Shown in pieces: positions 50,301-61,422 of a stretch of 64,000 bases of DNA (position 1 is the first letter of the stretch; every line of letters begins with the position of its first letter). Origin of the DNA: Xiphophorus maculatus. Lineage: Eukaryota > Chordata > Actinopteri > Cyprinodontiformes > Poeciliidae. The stretch covers positions 25,650,501 to 25,714,500 of the forward strand of contig NC_036447.1 of the NCBI RefSeq assembly GCF_002775205.1. The letters run 5' to 3'. The notes beneath the pieces were generated by a model. That model saw nothing but the letters and a program-made list of their open reading frames with translations, was not told where the DNA came from and made no database searches. Made by a program: the position numbers and the translations under genes.

Positions 50301-51131
50301 ACCCATAGTGGTACAAAGTAGGGCTGACTTAAAGGGAACCAGTCTGGGAAAACTGGAATAAGCTGTTTTCTAATGAAAATATGTGACGTTCACGAACAGT
50401 CCGATTCTTTTGAACATCTCTTTATCATGAACAGTAGTTCTCGAGTCTCAGATACTGAGAGCTCTTTGTTTTTTTACATCTTTGTTTGCTTACAATGCTC
50501 TGCACACTCTGCAACAAATCACTGTTTTGTCCAGAAGCCTCTTATAGCCTTCAAATTCAACATTAGTCACCAGAAATAAATACATTCTTTGATCCAAAAA
50601 CCTAGTTAAGGTCCTGCATATAACTCACCATAACACAGGCTTGCTAACGAGGCAGTTATCCTCCATTAGCAGAATGGACTCATGGTCAGACAGCAAACTG
50701 ATTCTGGACCGGTTCCGATCCGGCTGTACGTTCACTTCTTACAGATCCATAAAACAGACCCGGGTCAGAGTCCACTTGCACAGCAGATTGATGCCACCCA
50801 CCAAAAACTCCAAGAAGTGGAAACCTGAGCCTTCCCTTCCCGCCCCGTTCACCTCCCTCTACTACAGGCTCCAGTCTCATTCCAGTTTCTCTGAAACCTT
50901 CATTTAGAATAGATAAACTTTTATTGGTCATCCTGTCGTGTTTCTCTTCCTGTGTCTTCATCTGGACCGGAGCTGGTATGTGACCCAACTTCTTGACTTT
51001 GATTCTCCTTCCATGTTTCCATAAAGTTGCTTTGTTTTGTTGCAGGTAATCAGACGGCAGCAGGTTGAGCTGGACGCCGTCTGTCTCTGTTCTGTGTTTA
51101 TCGCCTGATCGGTTTGTAACGTCTGCTAAAC
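50301..51131. other. Intergenic, no gene seen
   Basis: Mixed sequence between the receptor 3' module and a minisatellite. Open frames at 50641-50907 (plus) and 50686-51237 (minus) overlap each other and show no domain. Confidence 0.4.
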
Positions 51132-51302
51132 GCTCTGCTACAGAAACTAGCTCTGCTACAGAAACTAGCTCTGCTACAGAAACTAGCTCTGCTACAGACA
51201 CTAGCTCTGCTACAGAAACTAGCTCTGCTACAGACACTAGCTCTGCTACAGAAACTAGCTCTGCTACAGAAACTAGCTCTGCTACAGAAACTAGCTCTGC
51301 TA
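51132..51302. repeat. 18-bp minisatellite, about 9.5 units
   Basis: Tandem copies of gctctgctacagaaacta, two of them with c in place of the third a of 'gaaac' (gacac). Open in several frames on both strands because the unit is a multiple of three and lacks stops, which explains the apparent proteins here. Confidence 0.95.
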
Positions 51303-51538
51303 ATAGTTGTTTTATGCATCACCGGGGGTTTGGATCTGGTTAGTTTTTATTAAGCAACCAGAGAAGCGAGTCTGCTGGCTGCAGGAAAGCTGCTATTATT
51401 ATTATTTTTATGTGTGTGGGTGTTTGTTTTTTTTAATCAAGCTATTTGTGCAATTGAAGTACATCTTAAATGACACCAGAATTCAACATATTTTAAATGA
51501 ATTTGTAGAGAGGAGATATAAGATTCAACCTTTTTGGC

Positions 51539-52741
51539 CAGGGGGGGGGCAGTTTAAATGTTTTATTCAGTATCACTACAGTGGTGTTGTGATGTATCTG
51601 ATAAGTCAGATCAGATGCAATGTCCAGTCAGTAACTGTTATTCAACAAGGAGATCATTTAAATTTAAGGATTCATTTTTATTGTGGTTTGACTGCTGTAT
51701 TTTGTTAAACCTACTTAACACAAAATGAATGTCATGCAGCTGTGAGGATGGAGAGAAAGAAGAGAAGATGACAGAGGAAGAATCAGGGAATCAGGTTGGT
51801 CTAATATTAGGTGGAAGTGAGGGAACAGCTACTTAATCCCAAGCAATAATGTTTAAAAATTAGTTTTAAAAACTGTATTAAGTTTTACAACTAATATATA
51901 ATGCTTTTTTTGACCATATGATTTAGCGGAGAATGCCACAGACAAGGGGTTAAGGAGACAGACGTGAGGTCAGTGATAGAAGAGACAAGTGATGACATCA
52001 GGTAGGAATAATTACATTAGGGAGGCAACAAAAACCTATATACCATGATGGTTGGAATTTCTAATGACCATCTTTTATTGTGTTCTTTTTTGGGAAAATT
52101 AGTGCAGGCAGACTTGGTGAGTCAACCACCACAAAGGAGAATGCGGAACAGAAAGGTGCAGATGAGGGAGAGAAGCAGAGAGGACCAGATGATGATGAAG
52201 AGGAGCAGAGAGCTGCAGAGGAGAGGGCTGAGGCAAGGCTTTATTCAGAGGATCCATCTGAATGGCCTTTACCACACAAAACGGGGGACACATTTAGGCA
52301 GTACATGGTTGAAAGTGGCCCACAGGAAGTTTCTGATGGCCCATATCCAAGATCAGAGAAGAGTAAGAGGTGTTTTTCCAAAGCATACTGTTTTCGTTTG
52401 CGGTCTAATGGAGAGAACGTTGAACGAGATTGGTGGCGGGTTGTAATAACTGGCGATGTCTTTCAAAAACACTGAAGCGCCATGAAACCAGTAGTTCTCA
52501 CATGAACGCTTATATGATGTGGAAAGAAATGGCATCTCGCTTACGCCTAGGTAAAACTATTGATAGTGAACTTCTTATTGAAATTATCACCTGATATAAC
52601 ATGTACCATAAAAGAAATTCCATAATATGACTGCTGTATTTTGTAAGTGCATAACTAAGGGAGGAAAGCTGTATGAAATGGGTGGCGGGGGGCGCCGATG
52701 ATGTGTTCGCATGCACCTCAAAAATATGTAGTTGCGCCCCT
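51539..52741 (+). mobile_element. hAT-like element remnant with TTF-type finger domain
   Basis: A frame at 52110-52475 encodes an acidic stretch followed by DPSEWPLPHKTGDTFRQYMV, ESGPQE and RCFSKAYCFRLRSNGENVER. This resembles the TTF/ZMYM-type zinc-finger segment found at the front of some hAT-like transposase proteins. The right end reads 'gtagttgcgcccctg', typical of hAT termini (cagggg inverted). The left end near 51539 (ccagggggg) is a guess. No catalytic domain was found. Confidence 0.5.
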
Positions 52742-53886
52742 GGTAATTACATTCCAGATAGTCAGAGGAAACTGATTACATCTTAAAACTGCCTGCCATA
52801 TCCGTGGCTGGTTGGTCTGATGGCTCAGATTTGGGGATTTGTGGGAGCAGAGATAGGAATCGTCATTTCTAACATTTGTTTTCTGTATTTTCTCTGCAGC
52901 TGGGATTTTCCAGTGTGTTTTCCTCCTTGGTGGTGGCATCCGGTGCTGTCTAAGGCATTACATTCTCTGTCTCTATAGCGCCTCTATGGCAATGGAGGAA
53001 TCCTGTTTCCTGTGTGACGTGACCTTTTCAATGTGGGTCTTTCACATTTTATGCAACTTTTTAAGCTGGCTTATAATTCGCTTTAAATAAACTTTGTAAG
53101 TAAGGATGGAACCATGACTCTTGTCTTTTTAATTGAAATTTACACAAGAGCCGTTATTGAGGGTTGCTGTAGTAAAAGGAGCAGATTAGAAATAGCAATA
53201 ATTTAAAAAATATATTTTTATCGTTAAATGATAAAAAAAAAAAAACATGCCACTTTCCTTCCACTTCAGTCATGTTCTGCTTCATGTTGAGTCATGAACA
53301 GTAGAAGATGGTTGTAATACAGAATATGACCGGGAGAGGGCAGCAGCACACCAGAATGAGGATCTATGTGACCAATAAAAGAAGAGTATTTCTCAACAGA
53401 GCATGTTAAACTGTAACTGTAGCAACAATGACTGACGGGGAAAACGGTGTAATATTTAGTTGCCATCCAGACCAAATTATATTTAAATAAAATTCAGTGA
53501 GTAAAAGGACATCAATATCTGCAACATCGTTTTTTTTCCTCACACCTTTTTCAAACTGTATTATTATTAGAAATACTGATATCAGAGCAGTTAGTGATCG
53601 TCTGATGTTTCTCCTGCCTTCTGACGCTCTTCTTAGGAACTTCCTGGATCCACAGCTTCCTATTTCCTTGTGCTACAACTCAAACAAACTTTTATCCACG
53701 TCAAGTCAGAGCAAAACTATTTCAGCTGCATCATGCTTTATCCAAAATGTTTCTCTGCTGAACCGTGTTTTATTTTCTATTTTCAACTTTCCATTGATAA
53801 GATTTCTGCTTTTAAAATCCTACACAATTTGGGCCACATAAAGAATGATTTTAGAGAAATCCATGTAAAAACAAAAAACATTGTTC
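52742..53886. other. Intergenic, no gene seen
   Basis: Includes an AATAAA near 53088 and an A run at 53231-53244. No coding exon was recognised before the right receptor block. Confidence 0.4.
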
Positions 53887-56800
53887 AACTATAAAAACTG
53901 AACTTAAGGCATTTTCTGTTTTCTCTACATCAATGTTGAATTACACAGCAGAATATTTTTAGTGTTCCTGTTTTTCAACAGCGCATCTGCTGCCATCATG
54001 TTCTGTCATTAGCTGCTCACACCTTCAGATGATAAGAGGAAGGAAACTGAGCTCATCGTCAACAACTTCTTTATGCCATTTGCATAAAGTTCTGTGGGAA
54101 AATAACTGCCTGTAACTTTGCTCTGCAGACTAAAGTAGAGTTTCTGCCTTTTTAGTTCATTTAAAGAGAAGAAAGGAGCAGCTATGAGTTTCTCAGCAGC
54201 GATCCGTGGAGTTATCGTCCTTCTCATGGCAGCAGGTAATGAGCAGGAAACTTTATCTTCCACCTCAAACAGCCTGCATTTGGATTTCAGGTTTTATGAA
54301 GTAGGAAAGAAATCAGAATTTAAAGCGTCTAGACAAAATGATTTAAGGGGAAAAATATGTATTGCTTACAATATATTTATTAATGTGTGTTTTGTAAAGA
54401 TAAGCATGAATAAAGGTTATGAATAATATGAAAATATTTTTTTAATCTTTAAAAAGTCCTGAGAGATTTTTTTAATATATATGTATTTCTTAGACAATTC
54501 CAAAGATAGATTTTATTTATGTCAGTCGTCTTTGCTAATATTTTAAAAGCTCTGACTGGATGGATGATTAAAGTCAAACACCTTTAAAATTCACTGCATG
54601 AGCTTCCTCTAAACGTTTCACATTTTAGATTAGATCTTTGTCGTGTTGCAAGGAGCTTAATGAAGAAACGACACGATGAAAACATTTTCAGCTAAAATGA
54701 TGAATTTTGTTGAATTCTTTTGGGAAAAGTAAATCATTTAATGCTTTTTGAAAACATGAATAAGTCACAAGTAAAAGTCAGTGTTACATGTACATTCAAG
54801 ATAAATAAGAAATGTTCATCTTAGTTTGACAAATATAGAGATGGGGTAATATATGTTATATTTTCTTCCCCTTGAGGCCAGACTAAGATCATTTTAGAAA
54901 CTGATGCTTCACTTTTGTACTTTTGCAAAAACTTGCAAGGATTTCCTACTAAATCGTGATGAATGTTTAAATCCAAAAACAAAGCAAGACGAAGTGATAA
55001 TGTGCACAGGAGTGAACACATTTACTCTGAACATCATAACAGAGCTAATGGAAGAACAGACTCCTCGGTTCACACAGAGAGAAATAAGTCGTGTGGTTTC
55101 CTTCAGAGTAGAAGAGGAACTTTTACTGGGAGGGAAGTTTTAGACAAATGTCTAAATGAGGGATATGAAAACACAGAGTTTACAAGAAAAAACATTTATA
55201 AGAAGAAACTCCAGTAAATAAATCTAAACAGGCTCCAGAGACAGAATGACAGCAGCCTGTTTCTTCACATCACTGCTGTAAACTCAGTCAGGATCTTGGT
55301 GGAAAGAGTTCACTGCAAACTGGCTTCAACTTTGGACCAGTTCAACTGAATCTTTAGGTAATCTGATCAATTTGGCTCCCATTCACATTTTGTTGGGATC
55401 AACAAAATATGATTGGATATTAAATCCTGAACAGCCAGCATGTTGTTTACTTGTTCAGCCTGGATTAATCTGACAGTCACTTTGTGGTCAGATCTTGAAA
55501 GAAAACAGCAACAAGAGACTCATCATGTCGAAACACCGTCTGCAGCTCCAGACACAGAACTGAACCACTGACTGTAAATCACCTCATCAGACTTTCTTCA
55601 GCTTTACATTGATGCATCTATAATAATATTGATAATTATAATGATAAAGCTGCTGTTATTATTCTACACCACATGGATGATGCCAGAGACAATCTGAGAC
55701 TAAAATAGAGGCCAAAACATAAACAATGGATCTAAAATTGTTCTATTAGTTTATTGAGGTTAAGAATCACCATTAAGATGTTTTCTATACTTTCTACATT
55801 ATTAGATTAACCAGTTTAATATAGTGTACCATTTAACATAAGATTTCAAGGAGTTACAGGGAGTTACAATTTGAGGCTTGAAGTTTTAAACATTTTTTGT
55901 CTTTGAGTTCAGTTTGTTCACTAATCATCTCGTCAATTAATAACCAATAATCTGTGATTGCTTTTATATTCAGCCAGTTAAACTCGACTCTCTCCACCAG
56001 ATCTGAACTGAATCTTGTTAATGATGGTGATGTTCTTCACAGGACGAGGGGCCACAAGGTCAATTCTGCTTTAGGCCCATGAAACCTTGGACTGGCCCTA
56101 GATGATTATTGTTAATAAGCACTGATGATATTACAATATATTGATACATTAATTGTTCATCATGCAGAGTACAGTCGTTGTTTTTACAATATTAACAGTT
56201 TTCCAGTTTTCTTTCTAGGTGGCAGCAACAAGTTGAAAGGTGCAGAAAGAATCGCCTTATGGTTTCATAAACATTCACTGTTAGTTTATTATTGATATTA
56301 ACTTTGATTATTGATTTGAACTTTGTGTGGAAAGTCAAGAGCACATAAATGTTTTGTGTTTCACACTTTGTAGACGAGACTCGGGATTCTTCAAGTGTTA
56401 AAAGCTTTTAGTTGATAGATATCATCATTTTGAAAATGTATTTCAGATTCATTAAAATATGTTTACATAAACAGTCTACTTAATGTTTATTTAATGTCTT
56501 TTTTCTTCCAGATGTTTGTGGTCAGAATGGTTGGGGAGTGACTTATAGTCGTTCTTCCATTTGTGCCCTAAAAGGATCAACAGTGGAAATGAGCTGCAAA
56601 TATATTTACCCAGACAAATACGGCAACATAAAAACTGTTATAGAGAAAACATTTTGGTTTACAAAAGTGATTAATGGAGATTTTGTGGATCTGAAAGATG
56701 ACACAGATTATTCAGTTCGTGTGGAATACAATTGCACAACGACTTTCTGCTCTCTGAAGATCTTTAATGTGAGTCAAACTGACTCACAAGAGTACAAGTT

Positions 56801-59442
56801 CAGGTTCATAACAAACCAACAAGGTGGAAAATACATGGGTTCACCTGGAGTCTCTTTATTCGTCAGAGGTAACAGTTGCAATTTAAGTCATTTGGTTTTA
56901 AGATGTTGCAAATAGTACAGTTTAACCTCTAAATAAATCTGCTTGTATGATTTTCATAAAATTATAACTTTTTTGTCCACATAGATCTACAGGTGAAGGT
57001 AAACAGATTAAATGATCCAATCAGGATCCAGCTGACATGTCACACTGACTGTCAGCTGGGTCCTCCAGTTTCCTACGTCTGGTTGGAGGATGGGAAAGCA
57101 AACAAAGAAAATAACAATAATTTGGTCCTGTCCTCATTTAATACCACACACAGATATCAGTGTGCAATAAGAGGACATGAGGATGTTCCATCTCCTGCAG
57201 TGTGTAAGTTTGTATCTCTGTATTTGTCTGATGAAAATATTTAAAGTATTTAGTTCAACAAAAAAATTATTAATTCACCTGGCAGGTTTAGATCTAAAAA
57301 TATTTTAATTCAACCTAGAAATGTGTCATGGTTACTGATTTGACAGGCATCTCTCAAAAGTTCAAAACATTGTAAATTTTTGCAATTTCTGTTGGGAAAA
57401 AAAGCCTCTTTCCCATCACCCTAATCTGTTGCTCTTTCCACATATTTTCCATCAGATTCTCAGTGCAGCCTGAAAGTATTTATTCACAGTGATTCACTTT
57501 TTATAAATTTTGCAATGTTACAGTCACATTTCAAATTACAATAATCTCTTTCCTCAAAATGCTGCACATAAATATCTCATTACAATAATGTGTAAAAAAG
57601 CTTTGAAATTAAGAAACCAATAAATTACATTTACATAAATGCTCACAGTTGTTGCTAAATTTTGAATGCGACGCCACAAGTTTAGTCCATTTATCTCTAC
57701 ATTTTTGTAAATTTATTGATATTTGGGATTCTGAGCTTCAAGTTGCAAAGTCATGAGCTTCATCTGAAGTTTTATTCTCACGTTTTCTCCAGATGCTCCA
57801 CAGACCACCGTTCTGTCAGTGACCCCCTCAGAAACTGTTGAAGGCTCTAAAGTGACTCTGACCTGCAGCAGTGATGCTAATCCAGCAGCTAAATACAACA
57901 TTTACAGGGTGAATGAAGATCAACATGGTCAACTTGTCAGCACAGAAATACAACCAGTCTTCAGCTCCATCCAGGTCTCTGATTCTGGGAGGTATTACTG
58001 TGCAGCTGGAAATGACCTTGGGAGCCGGACGTCTCCAAGTATCGATATTAATGTGAAATGTGAGTAGAATACAATAGAGACTTACTGTTGGTTCTGTAGA
58101 AGCAAAGGTTGAACCGTTTGAAGGTTCAATTTTTTTTTTAACTTTTTCACAAAAGATTTGTCAAGAATTATTTTGCAAGAATTAATTCTTTCAGATGTAA
58201 TTATCCTAGCTTGAATAATCAGAAAGTCATGACAGGAAGTTGAAAATGTTTTTAGGTTTCAAGTGTGGCCCTCAGATTTTCCTGTCTGATTTTTTAATTT
58301 TCAGATTAAAACAGAAAATTGTCTGTCTGTCGATTAGACAGTCAGACTAAGTTTTATTCTTTCATTTACTGGGTAACCAGTTTAGAAAATCAGATATAGA
58401 CTTTTAATAGATCCTATAATATAGTTTGAAACATTCAAACCAAACCTCAGGCTATCATTTTGTTTCCTCACTCAGACGGTCCAAAGAACTGTTCTGTGTC
58501 AGTGAACCCCTCTGGAGCAGTAGAGGAGGGAAACCCAGTGACTCTGACCTGTACTAGTGATGCTAACCCAGCAGCTAACTACACCTGGTACAAGGAGAAT
58601 AAAATCATTGCTAATGGGTCTGAGGTTTTTCATGTCCTCGCTGTCGGCTCTGAGCACAGAGGAAGCTACTCTTGCAAGGCTCAGAACCTGCATGGAGAAT
58701 GTAACTCTTCATCTCGGTTTCTTGATGTTCTCTGTAAGTTTTCTTCTTTTATTTTTATATCAGGATGTATTTCCATTTTATTCATGCTTATTAAATGTCT
58801 ACTTATTGTTTTTGTCAGATGCCCCAAACGTCTCTGTGTCCATAACTCCTTCAGGAGAGATCAAGGAGGGAAACCCAGTGATTCTGACCTGCAGCAGTAA
58901 TGCTAATCCAGCAGCTAACTACACCTGGTACAAGGAAAAAGACAACAAACTCCTGGAATCAAATAAAAATCTTATCTTTGACTCCATCAAGTCGATGGAT
59001 TCTGGGCAATATTACTGTACAGCCATAAACAAGATGGGACAAAACAACTCAATAGTCAATGTTGATGTTAAATGTACGCAGTCGCACATTAAAGAATGTC
59101 TTCCACTTATTAACTTTATATTTTGACATAATTATAAAAGTAACAAACACAACTCCTACTTTTTCTTGCAGATGCTCCCAGATCTCCTTCAGTGTCTCAG
59201 AGTCCGTCTGGTGACATCGTGGTGGGTAGCTCCGTGACTCTGACATGTAGCAGTGATGCTAACCCAGCAGCTAACTACACCTGGTACAAGGAGGGAGAGA
59301 AGGCACAAAAAGCTTCAGGAGAACGCTTCAACATCACCAACATACAAAATGAACACAGTGGGAACTATTACTGTAAAGTCCAGAACAAGATAGGACATCA
59401 TAACACCTCTGTATCTGTGACTGTTGTGGCAGGTAAATATTT
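53887..59442 (+). repeat. Tandem duplicated receptor block, right copy
   Basis: Right copy of the block at 43026-47585, with near-identical introns over long stretches. It keeps the fourth and fifth Ig exons lost from the left copy. The start and end motifs are the same as in the left copy. Confidence 0.9.
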
Positions 59443-60362
59443 ATAGTTTAAATCACCCAATGACCTTTTTAGGCATAGTTATCGTGCAAACTGTGGGCTA
59501 ACCCGAACAAAAACTAGAATAGAATTTTAAATTGTAGAATCACTCTAAACATTTCAGTTTGGTAGGTCTAAATGTGTTTTCTTTTCAGGGCAATCAAAGA
59601 TAATAGTCTTTGGGACTGTTGCTTCTATTTTGCTGATCATGATTTTTCTCCTTGTCTTCTTAATATCGAGGTAAGTTAATCTTTTTAATCTTCACATTTC
59701 TTACATTTAAAGTGCCCATAAAATGCATTCACCCTTCTGGTTGTTTTAACTTTTTAACACTTGCACAAATCAATCATGGTCAACAAATGTTTTTTGGGTT
59801 TTTTTCCACAAATAAAACAAAACAAAACCCTTAAATGTCAAAGTGAAAACTGATCTCTAGAAAGTAATGACAATAAATTAAAAACATGAAACAAAATGTA
59901 ATTGTGTTAATATTCACCCTGTTAAAGTGACAGACTTAATTCAACAGAGGTCCAGCCAATTGGGGCTAGCAGTCTCACAAAGAGTGATTGTGTCTCGAAT
60001 GGTTGCAGCATGAAGACAAAAGAACACTCCAATTATTGGAAAGTATAAGTCAGGAGATGCATACAAAAAGAATCTCTAAGGCACTGAACATCCCCTGGAC
60101 TTTAATTAAACCCATTGTAAATTATGGAAGGTATTTGGCTTTTATTGTGAAAGAAAAAAAAAATTTGTTGATCTTAATTAATTTGTAAAATCAATATCAG
60201 AGTAACATATCAAAGGGGGTGAATACCTTTTACAGACACTGTTGCCATGCGGTCATTTTAGGAACAATAAATGACCACTAACTATTTTTTCTAATAACTA
60301 GAAAGTGGAGAACATCAACACCACCGCCTAAGCCTGGAGGAAACCCCAACAACATTGAGCAG
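54184..60362 (+). CDS. CD22/Siglec-like receptor, gene C2 (3' end beyond window)
   Basis: Nine coding exons in consistent phase give at least 604 residues: 54184-54235 signal peptide, 56512-56868 V-set, 56985-57203 second Ig, then Ig exons 57793-58059, 58476-58733, 58819-59073 and 59172-59432, membrane span 59589-59670 (IIVFGTVASILLIMIFLLVF, no charge inside) and tail exon 60302-60362 (KWRTSTPPPKPGG...). The V-set has N-terminal Trp (GWGVTY), E-strand Cys (FCSLKI) and the Siglec-type Arg in YKFRFIT (56802-56804). The second domain has the extra Cys (CHTDC). The post-span exon resembles gene A in phase and in its proline-rich, Gln-ending form, so ITIM exons are expected further on. Six Ig domains in all. 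Confidence 0.82.
57461..57676 (+). mobile_element. Tc1-like transposon fragment in a C2 intron
   Basis: Same fragment as at 46223-46440, at the equivalent intron position; duplicated along with the receptor block. Confidence 0.6.
59710..60241 (+). mobile_element. Tc1-like non-autonomous transposon in a C2 intron
   Basis: Inverted ends (agtgcccataaaatgcattcaccc on the left, gggggtgaatacc...cagacactg on the right) about 530 bp apart. Inside, near 60058-60130, a frame reads KRISKALNIPWTLIKPIV, the helix-turn-helix of Tc1 transposases (usually ISKALNIP). It is too short to code for a whole transposase. It lies between the membrane and tail exons of C2 and has no counterpart in C1. Confidence 0.75.
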
Positions 60363-60612
60363 GTCAGATGGGAAATAAGAGGCTGGTATAATCCCCTCTT
60401 CACATCCTGACTTCTGTTAATAACGCAGTAAAACAGTCAGCAAGTTCTGAGTGGAGCCAGGAGCAAAGCACCAGGGCTGGTGGGGCAGTGATAATGAATA
60501 TGTCATGAAAAAAACCCTGATATTTAGTCAGTGCCTCTTGGATTTCTTTAAGAGATTAGTGTTACAGGTCCCAAGTGTCAGGACTGCTGTAACAGTGATG
60601 ACACAATCTGTA

Positions 60613-60656
60613 GGACAAATAAACAGGAGTCAGCAATGACGATCGTAGCGCTGCCG
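60613..60656 (+). repeat. Direct repeat, left copy
   Basis: ggacaaataaacag followed by gtcag and gatcgtagcgctgccg. The same string, slightly shorter, recurs at 61139-61176. It may mark ends of an old repeat unit. Confidence 0.6.
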
Positions 60657-61138
60657 CCCAATTAAGATTGGGTTTTCTTTATTTGTTAACAAGCAAACCT
60701 TTTATATTACACAATATTAATGTTTTACATTGCCATTGCCGTAAAAACTTGGTCTTCTCAGGCAACAATGAACCTCACACATCACCTCCCCTCACACCTT
60801 CATCCCCCACGCAGGTGAAGACAACCACGGCACGTGCACCAGACAGTACAAATTAACTGTCACAAAGCTTTACTGCATTTTAAGTGAATATCATTCCAAC
60901 AAAGAAAAATAAAACTTCTTAAACATGGAGACGTTAGGATATAACGACCCTACATGGAGACGTTAAGTTGTAACGGCCCTCAGAGCGAGCTGGCATATTG
61001 TGAAAGTTACCCTCGCCTGATAAAAGTGACAAAGTTTTGCAAAAAAGCCATGACTCTGCGATATATTCTGGTCAACTAATGTGTAAACATCTTTACAGGG
61101 TACTTTTGGTGTTTTTCTTTACCGTATACTGACCAGGA

Positions 61139-61176
61139 GGACAAATAAACAGAAGTCAGAGATCGTAGCGCTGCCG
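61139..61176 (+). repeat. Direct repeat, right copy
   Basis: Second copy of the 60613-60656 motif, about 0.5 kb away. Confidence 0.6.
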
Positions 61177-61422
61177 TTAGCATTCAGATTGTGTCTGGGG
61201 CACACCGGAAGTACATCCCAAAACCAACCTGGAAGCAACGTCCCCCAAACAAAGGTTCCGCTTCGCCACTACCGCTCCCGTCCCCACCTCAGGAAAGCAC
61301 TATAAATGTAGGCAGATTAACATGCCGAACTGCAAACAAAATGTAATTTGTTAATTTTTTTTGTTGAGAAAATAGAATAAATTGTATCTGAAAATATTTT
61401 AAAATTATTTTTAAAAAAAAAC

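Noticed and set aside
51065-51343. Ser/Ala/Thr-Glu repeat protein
   Set aside because: It is an 18-bp minisatellite without stops, open on both strands. No start context, promoter or splice support.
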